In this document: piece by piece, positions 58,401 through 64,000 of the stretch
Numbering within the stretch: the stretch's first letter is position 1
Layout of the letters: each line of letters starts with the position of its first letter
Origin: Oscheius dolichura
Taxonomy: Eukaryota; Nematoda; Chromadorea; Rhabditida; Rhabditidae
DNA: 64,000 nt
NCBI GenBank assembly: GCA_932521035.1
Contig: OW051497.1
Coordinates: forward strand, 10,168,001-10,232,000
Direction of reading: 5' to 3'
Made by a program: the position numbers and the translations under genes
Notes under the pieces: generated by a model
Seen by the model: only the letters and a program-made list of their open reading frames with translations
Database searches by the model: none
Told to the model about the DNA's origin: nothing

Positions 58401-61400
58401 ATGGCGAGGGTTGCCGATAGTCCGCCCCGTCGCGGTTCCCCCAGTGACGCCTTTTCCGAAGAGATCAACGTCATCCATCGGCAGAGCAAAGAAGACAAAA
58501 GAGACGGGTAAGTTCCCTCTTCTCTTCTCTATTTGAACCGGGGTTTTTGGGGGGACCCTTTTTGCGTTCAAATCTCCACCCACTTGAAATAAGGATTCAT
58601 GCTTCATTGGCTCTAACACCCCTCCCGGTGAGAGCCTGCGCTTTAGAGTTCTGCAGTTAGCCTAGGTAACTGTTCTCTCTGAACTTTTCTGAAACAGAAA
58701 AACATGATAACATCTTCCTTATCACTCTATACGCCCTTCTCCTTTTCTTCTACATTCTGTTTACAAGCTTTCCGAATATTTTGACAGCTGCACAAGCATT
58801 AGGATGGACCTAAACCGTAGAATGTTCGAGCAGCAAAAGCACAGACAGCTATCAGTTCTAAGACGGCCTAGAAGGATTTTTACGATTTTTGTAAGCTCGG
58901 ATTTTCTGGCTATGCCCATCTTTCCAAAAACAAATTTCTTAATGGAAGGCATCCTCTCTCTGATGTTTTCCCTAAAGCCATTGCGACCTGACGATGAAAA
59001 GCCTAGGTATCTTTCCTTTTCTTTACCTTATAAGGGGGAAGCTTTGTTCAAACGGAACATTTGTCTAGAGGTTCGGGACAGGGGTAGCTTGAAAGCTATC
59101 GGAGGTGTCAGTGGGGGCAAACAGGTCTACAGCCCACTCAAAAATGCGCATCGACATAGACGATCCCTCTGACTATCCCAGCTCGTTCAGTTTCCGTACA
59201 AGGAAGTTGAAAACTTTATTCTTATGGATTTTAAAAAGTCGGAAGTGAGTCCCGTTCGGGTTTTCTCCCCTGAAAACAAGGCCAATTTCGTGGGGTGTTA
59301 CTTGAGAGTGGTGTAGGCACCTGCGTTAATAGCAGTTCGCACTTCCGTACACAGCTTAACTACTTTTTCGTGGCTGGTACTCAGTCGTTTTCATTGTTTA
59401 CAGGCTTACATTGTTGCCTGGCATTTACCGACTATTCGCTCTCCCCGGTTAACGAAGCTTTATTTTTAGGTGTACACGGACAATGGCCATACTCTGTGCC
59501 ATCCTCGCTACTGTATTTCTTATTTCTACCGTAGTTTTAGCCGTTGTGGTGGTTAAAAAAGATGACGGCTTTCGTGCAGAAGACCTACAGGTGCCTCCTT
59601 TTCAATGCCAGCACAAGGAAATTCAGTCAATCCAACAGCCGACAGACCTTCCAATCCAAATGAACACACTAGACGGCGGTCCTGGTGGATTAATATACAA
59701 CCCAGCTGACAACGATGTTAGTTTCATTTTTAGTTCTTCTAACCTCTGACCTCCAGGCCAACCGTGTGGGTGCCCCCCAGGCGACCGCTCTGAACTGGCC
59801 CGCTCCTTCCGGAAGTCTTTATGGCCATTTTAAAAGAGCCGCAGTGGTCACAGACCACGGATTGTGCTCCGAAATTGGTCGAGATGTTCTGATCGAAGGA
59901 GGGAATGCCGTGGATTCAATGATCGCATCACTGCTCTGTATTGGCGTGGTTAATCCACAGAGCAGCGGTCTTGGAGGAGGATTTCTTATGACATTATACA
60001 ACGCGTAGGTGTAGCTTTGAGGGCGAGAAGGAACTCATTTTGCAGTTCGACCGGCCGGTGCCAGACTATCAATGCCCGAGAAAGTGCTCCGAGCACTGCT
60101 TACGCGGAAATGTATGCCAATAACTCCAAAGAAAGTGTCACTGGTAACTGAAAACAAATCGCCGTCTGACAAGGGAACTTCAGGCTACCGCTCAATTGCT
60201 ACCCCTTCGGAGTTACACGGCTTCTGGACTGTTTTCAACCGCTTCGGGTCCCAAAAAGTCTCTTGGTCTCGTCTGTTCCAGCCTTCAATTCGACTTGCTC
60301 TCAATGGTTTCCCGGTCTCGTCCAACTTGGCTATGGTCTTGACGGACAAAGAAAAGGAAATCCTGGCCGAGCCTTCAATGAAGTATAAAAAATCAACAAC
60401 GTTCCAACAATGCAAATAATTCAGGGAAATCTTTGTTGATCCTGCAACACACAGAGTGTACGAGGAAGGAGACATTCTCAAAAGGAAGACGCTCGGTTTC
60501 ACCCTTCAGCTCATCGCCAACTCATCCGATCCCGTTGATCTTTTCTACAAAGGGGGAATGGCTCAGACGATCGGAGCCGAGATTACAGATAATGGTAGAG
60601 ATCACTCTCAACCAGGAAGTATAGTACTCTTTCAGGCGGTCACGTTGATGTCTCTGATCTTGGGAAATACGAAACCCTGGTAGAAGACAGCCCGCTTATT
60701 GCCCGTAAGCTCAGACAAATAAAAGATATTAGATTTTTTATCAGCTTTCCTCCGCGACTTCGAGATGTGTGGACCCCCTCCTCCTTCATCATTCGTAATA
60801 ACCCAGAGTATTATTGCCGTCATGGCAGGTAGGCCTTCGGGATTATCTCTCGGACTTATCTGCTTTTATTAGAATTCTACCAAGACAAAACAGTGGATTT
60901 GGATGATCCTTTGGTCTATCACCGTCTCATTGAAGCGGAAAAGTTTGCTTACGCTCAAAGGTCTAAATTGGGAGATGTGGCATTTGTTGAATCGGCCAAG
61001 ACTTTGGTCGCGAATATGACCACCAGGTTAAAGAATAGGGGAAGGGTGAACATTTTTGTTTATAGCAAGTACTCGAAGTGGATAGCCTCCCTGATTAAGG
61101 ATACAGCCCAGCCCATTGACTACTATCTGGGAAATACAACCTCTCAGGTACAAAATTCATCTCCTTCTCCTGCTTTCAACTGAGTATTTAAAATTTTGGA
61201 TTACACTCAATTTAACAATTAACCCACTCAGTTTAAAGGCAGTACTTCTGTATGTAACCTTCGCTTTCTCTAATAAACTAACCCTTTTCTAGGTGGACAT
61301 TGACCTGAACGAGGTATGTTATCCGTTGTGTGGCGCTTAGTATCCGTTTCTTTTATGTTGTGCTTTATGTGTTGGCAATATCCTAATGGAACACTTATAG

Positions 61401-62124
61401 GTCCCCGATCATGGAACCTCTCACGTCTCAGTCGTCGACGAACACGGCAACGCAGTCTCTTGCACTTCCACAATTAATCAACTGTAAGTTATGAGAGCTT
61501 TGAAGTGGAAACGGTGATTTATAGTCTCGGTTCCATGAGAGCATCGCCCACGCTTGGAATCATTTGGAACGATGAAATGGACGATTTCTCAACCCCTGGA
61601 GTGTATAATGCTTTCGGATTTGCCCCATCTGAGGCAAATTTCATTGCCCCCGGAAAGCGACCCATGAGCTCAATGAGTCCGATGGTTGTCTACAACAAGA
61701 ATGACCAACGCGTGGAACTGGTCACGGGAGCTGCTGGCGGGTCCTTCATCATTTCCGCCACAGCACAGATAACAATCAGATCACTCCTCTTCAACCAGAC
61801 AATCAAAGTACTGCACCGGATAACGATAACTACAATACGGGAACTTTAGGCAGCTGTTGATGCTCCGAGAATCCACAACCAGTACCTTCCTCATGTTACT
61901 CAGTTCGAGCACACTGTTCCCAAGGTTGGGAGGAGGCAATTCGAGTACTAACAGATTGTATTCAGCCCATCGTTGATGCTCTGATCAACCAGTACAAACA
62001 GAACATGAGCGTCGTTGTCCAACAGAAATCAGTTGGCCAGGGATTGGAAGTACAGCCCGACGGATTCATCCACGGAAATGTTGACTGGCGACGAAAGACG
62101 GCTACCTACCCTACTGGATTCTAG
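58401..62124 (+). CDS. Gamma-glutamyltransferase (type II membrane ectoenzyme)
   Basis: Cell-surface N-terminal nucleophile hydrolase that breaks down extracellular glutathione and moves its gamma-glutamyl group to water or amino acids. ATG 58401 begins a short cytoplasmic tail (MARVADSPPRRGSP), joined across a 0.96-kb intron (58508-59469) to the signal anchor AILCAILATVFLISTVVLAV. Large-subunit motifs follow: GRDVLIEGGNAVDSMIASLL, GLGGGFLMTLYN, INARESAPSTAY, VEDSPLIA-like region and CGPPPPSSFV. Autocleavage is expected before the Thr of DHGTSHVSVVDEHGNAVSCT, which creates the small subunit; then NDEMDDFSTPGVYNAFG, NFIAPGKRPMSSMSPMVV, VTGAAGGS and DAPRIHNQYLPH. Stop TAG 62122-62124. About 600 residues, normal for the family. 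Other introns are mostly 38-45 nt. Convergent with the protease gene. Confidence 0.95.
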
Positions 62125-62274
62125 CTTTAGTATTACCGGTGTTCTTTTCTAGTTTGTTGCTTTTTTCTGATCTGACATTTTCCCGAGTTTCGCTAGAAGA
62201 TACGGTTATTTTGCGGCTGTGTGACAGTTTACTGTTAAGTATTACATGTGTTGTACATTCCGACCATGACTCCT

Positions 62275-62280
62275 AATAAA
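62275..62280 (+). terminator. AATAAA polyadenylation signal of the GGT gene
   Basis: CCTAATAAAC about 150 nt after the GGT stop. Confidence 0.7.
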
Positions 62281-62602
62281 CTATCGACGAGTTTTTACAG
62301 GAATAAACTGTTTCCAAAAGACCGGGGTTTGTGCTAAACAGTGCCACAAGAGTTGTGCTCTTTTCGAATCTAAGTTATAGGACTTCGTGACTACCAACCT
62401 CTTATCAGCTTTTATCCGCTTTTCGGGAGAATAATACTGGGTTTACGATAACGTACTGGACACTTGAGGCGGTTTCTTTAGTGGCTATTACGTTGTGATA
62501 AGAACAGATTTGACGCAAATGACCACGTTTTACAACCAATGAATCAACTCGTTAAGTACCTACTGATTCCTGTTTGCAAAAGAGATTTGAAAGATTTAAA
62601 TA

Positions 62603-62608
62603 TTTATT
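62603..62608 (-). terminator. AATAAA polyadenylation signal of the aspartic protease
   Basis: TTTATT on the plus strand, i.e. AATAAA on the minus strand, only about 14 nt beyond the stop codon at 62624-62622, implying an extremely short 3' UTR, common for strongly expressed nematode gut genes. Confidence 0.65.
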
Positions 62609-62621
62609 TCGATATATACAT

Positions 62622-63913
62622 TTACTTCTGAAGGTTGGGAGCGAAGCCGATTCTCTTGTTTCCAAGATCGTAGATGTTACAGTATTGACGGATGAAGGGG
62701 TCTCCCAGAATCCAGGAAGGTCCGAAGCCTCCGCTGTTGAAGGGGAAGATAGCCATGAGGCACTTGTTTTTGCCGGTTCCATCATCAACAATGTAGTTGA
62801 CGGGCTGGATAGGGTAGGTCTTTCCTCCAACAACAACGTTCAGGGGTCCAGGGTTGGCCTTGCAGTCAATAGTGTAGGACTGCGTCAGTGCGTGCCACTA
62901 AAAGTAAATGATCAAAAGAGTGTAGTGAGTGGATAACTTACAGTGGCTCCAGCAGCCTGGGCAAGTCCATCAGTGACGGCCTTGACTCCTCCGATGAAGG
63001 AGGTACCGGTGTCGGAGATGACGTTGTAAGACTTCTGCATGTTGTAAGAGCCAAGGGAGAATCCGTCGGCCTTGAACTCGAAGTAGGTGGCAGAGGACAG
63101 AGGTTGATAGGCGATCAGAGGCCCGCAGTTGGTTTGGTCAATAGCTCCATAGGTGAAGATTCCTCCGGCAGCTCCGTTGAGGGCTCCTCTATGCTCGATC
63201 CAGACGGTGAACAGGGGCAGGTCAAGGAGGTCTGAATAACTTATTAATTAGATCAATGGCTATGATTCACTTTGGTCAATGGCGTTGATGAGAGGAGGAA
63301 CAACGCGGTCAACAGCCAAGGAAGTGAAAGCAAGTCCTAGGATTCCGTCAGCGGGGTCAGTCTTGAAGTCAGCAGAGATGTGGGTGGCAATTCCGAAGGT
63401 AGTCTTGGGAACAGAGAGCTGTTGAGTTCCCTTGGCACCGAAACGAACGGTGTCCTCTCCGAGGATACCTTGAGCATTTCCGGATCCGTACTGGATGCTC
63501 CAGGCCTTTCCGTTGGCTTGGAAGGTGGAGGACTGGGTGGAGGTGAAGACGTTGTGTCCTTTGCAGGAGCTGTCGCAGTTAGGTCCGGGAATCCAAAGGT
63601 TGGCGGATCCAGTATCCAGGACAACAACGAAGGGCTGTTCAGGGGTTCCGATGGTGATGTTTCCGACGTACTCGTAGTCTCCGTAGTCGAGGACCTAAAG
63701 GAGATTGTTATCCAAAATTAAGAATAATGGGCTAACTGTCTGGGAAGCGCTAGCCAAGTTGGAGACACGGAGATCATCCATGTACTTGACGTAGGCCTCC
63801 AGTTCTCCACGAGCAGCCATACGCATCCTCCTGGACGGATGCCAGTGGAGCTTGTGCTGCACGACATCGGCCGCAGCAAGGCCAACAAGTACCAAGAAGA
63901 GAAGAGTCCTCAT
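62622..63913 (-). CDS. Secreted pepsin-like aspartic protease (nematode ASP-1 type)
   Basis: Family A1 endopeptidase, probably intestinal/lysosomal or secreted. ATG 63913 follows TTTTCAG by one base. Four exons with introns near 63697-63737, 63230-63270 and 62900-62940. Signal peptide MRTLLFLVLVGLAAA, a propeptide (VVQHKLHWHPSRRMRM onward), then the mature N-terminus DYGDYEYVGNITIGTPEQPF. Both catalytic aspartates are present: VVLDTGSANLWIPGP and NVISDTGTSFIGG, with the flap YGSGNAQG region. Worm ASP-type signatures include DGILGLAFTSLAVD, GGIFTYGAIDQTNCGPLIAY and QPLSSATYFEFKADGFSLGS. It ends with SWILGDPFIRQYCNIYDLGN and FAPNLQK, stop 62624-62622. Length near 390 residues is typical; nothing is missing, so an active zymogen is expected. 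Confidence 0.97.
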
Positions 63914-64000
63914 CCTGAAAAGTTTCGTATTAGGAAGACTACAAAAGTGGCAACAAGGAGCACTGCCAAAAGATTGTGCAGCGAGCAGTTATCGTCTTTA

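Noticed and set aside
58804-59172. 122-codon open frame inside the first GGT intron
   Set aside because: The 58507 to 59470 splice preserves the GGT frame across cytoplasmic tail and signal anchor, and the open frame resembles no known protein.

Overview
The window looks like nuclear DNA of a nematode, most likely a chromadorean/rhabditid worm. The grounds are protein-coding genes split by very short introns (mostly 33-50 nt) with GT donors and TTTCAG/TTTTAG acceptors, an ASP-1-type aspartic protease, a receptor guanylate cyclase of the worm-expanded class, a homothorax/UNC-62 homeobox gene with two alternative homeodomain exons, and acceptor-like TTTCAG sites sitting directly in front of several start codons, as expected for spliced-leader trans-splicing. 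The species cannot be fixed from the sequence. No rRNA, tRNA, transposase or CRISPR was found.

Layout. 1-6.3 kb: a compact block with an unidentified partial exon, an RNF207 homologue and a TMED10/p24-delta cargo receptor, all on the minus strand, back to back with a plus-strand YIPF4 homologue. 6.3-13.5 kb: gene-poor, pyrimidine-rich spacer with a 27-C tract. 13.5-15.7 kb: plus-strand gene for an unrecognised protein with two aromatic SDGYYYE repeats. 17.3-22.9 kb: minus-strand DAAM formin in about 21 exons. 22.9-28.4 kb: purine-rich spacer with a 22-G tract. 28.4-33.4 kb: receptor guanylate cyclase with a small EGF/transmembrane gene nested antisense in one intron, followed closely by an aldo-keto reductase (33.9-35.3 kb). 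35.3-40.5 kb: pyrimidine-rich spacer. 40.5-48.7 kb: UNC-62/Meis TALE homeobox gene. 49.9-53.0 kb: ankyrin-repeat protein. 53.5-54.5 kb: small minus-strand DM-domain gene. 58.4-62.1 kb: gamma-glutamyltransferase, convergent with a secreted aspartic protease (62.6-63.9 kb).

The genes do not form one pathway. Local relationships that may matter are the head-to-head TMED10/YIPF4 pair (both early secretory pathway), two same-strand clusters spaced like nematode operons, the nested antisense gene, and the paired homeodomain exons in unc-62. Where I reconstructed whole exon chains (unc-62 with either alternative exon, the aldo-keto reductase, the DM gene) the summed exon length is a multiple of three.
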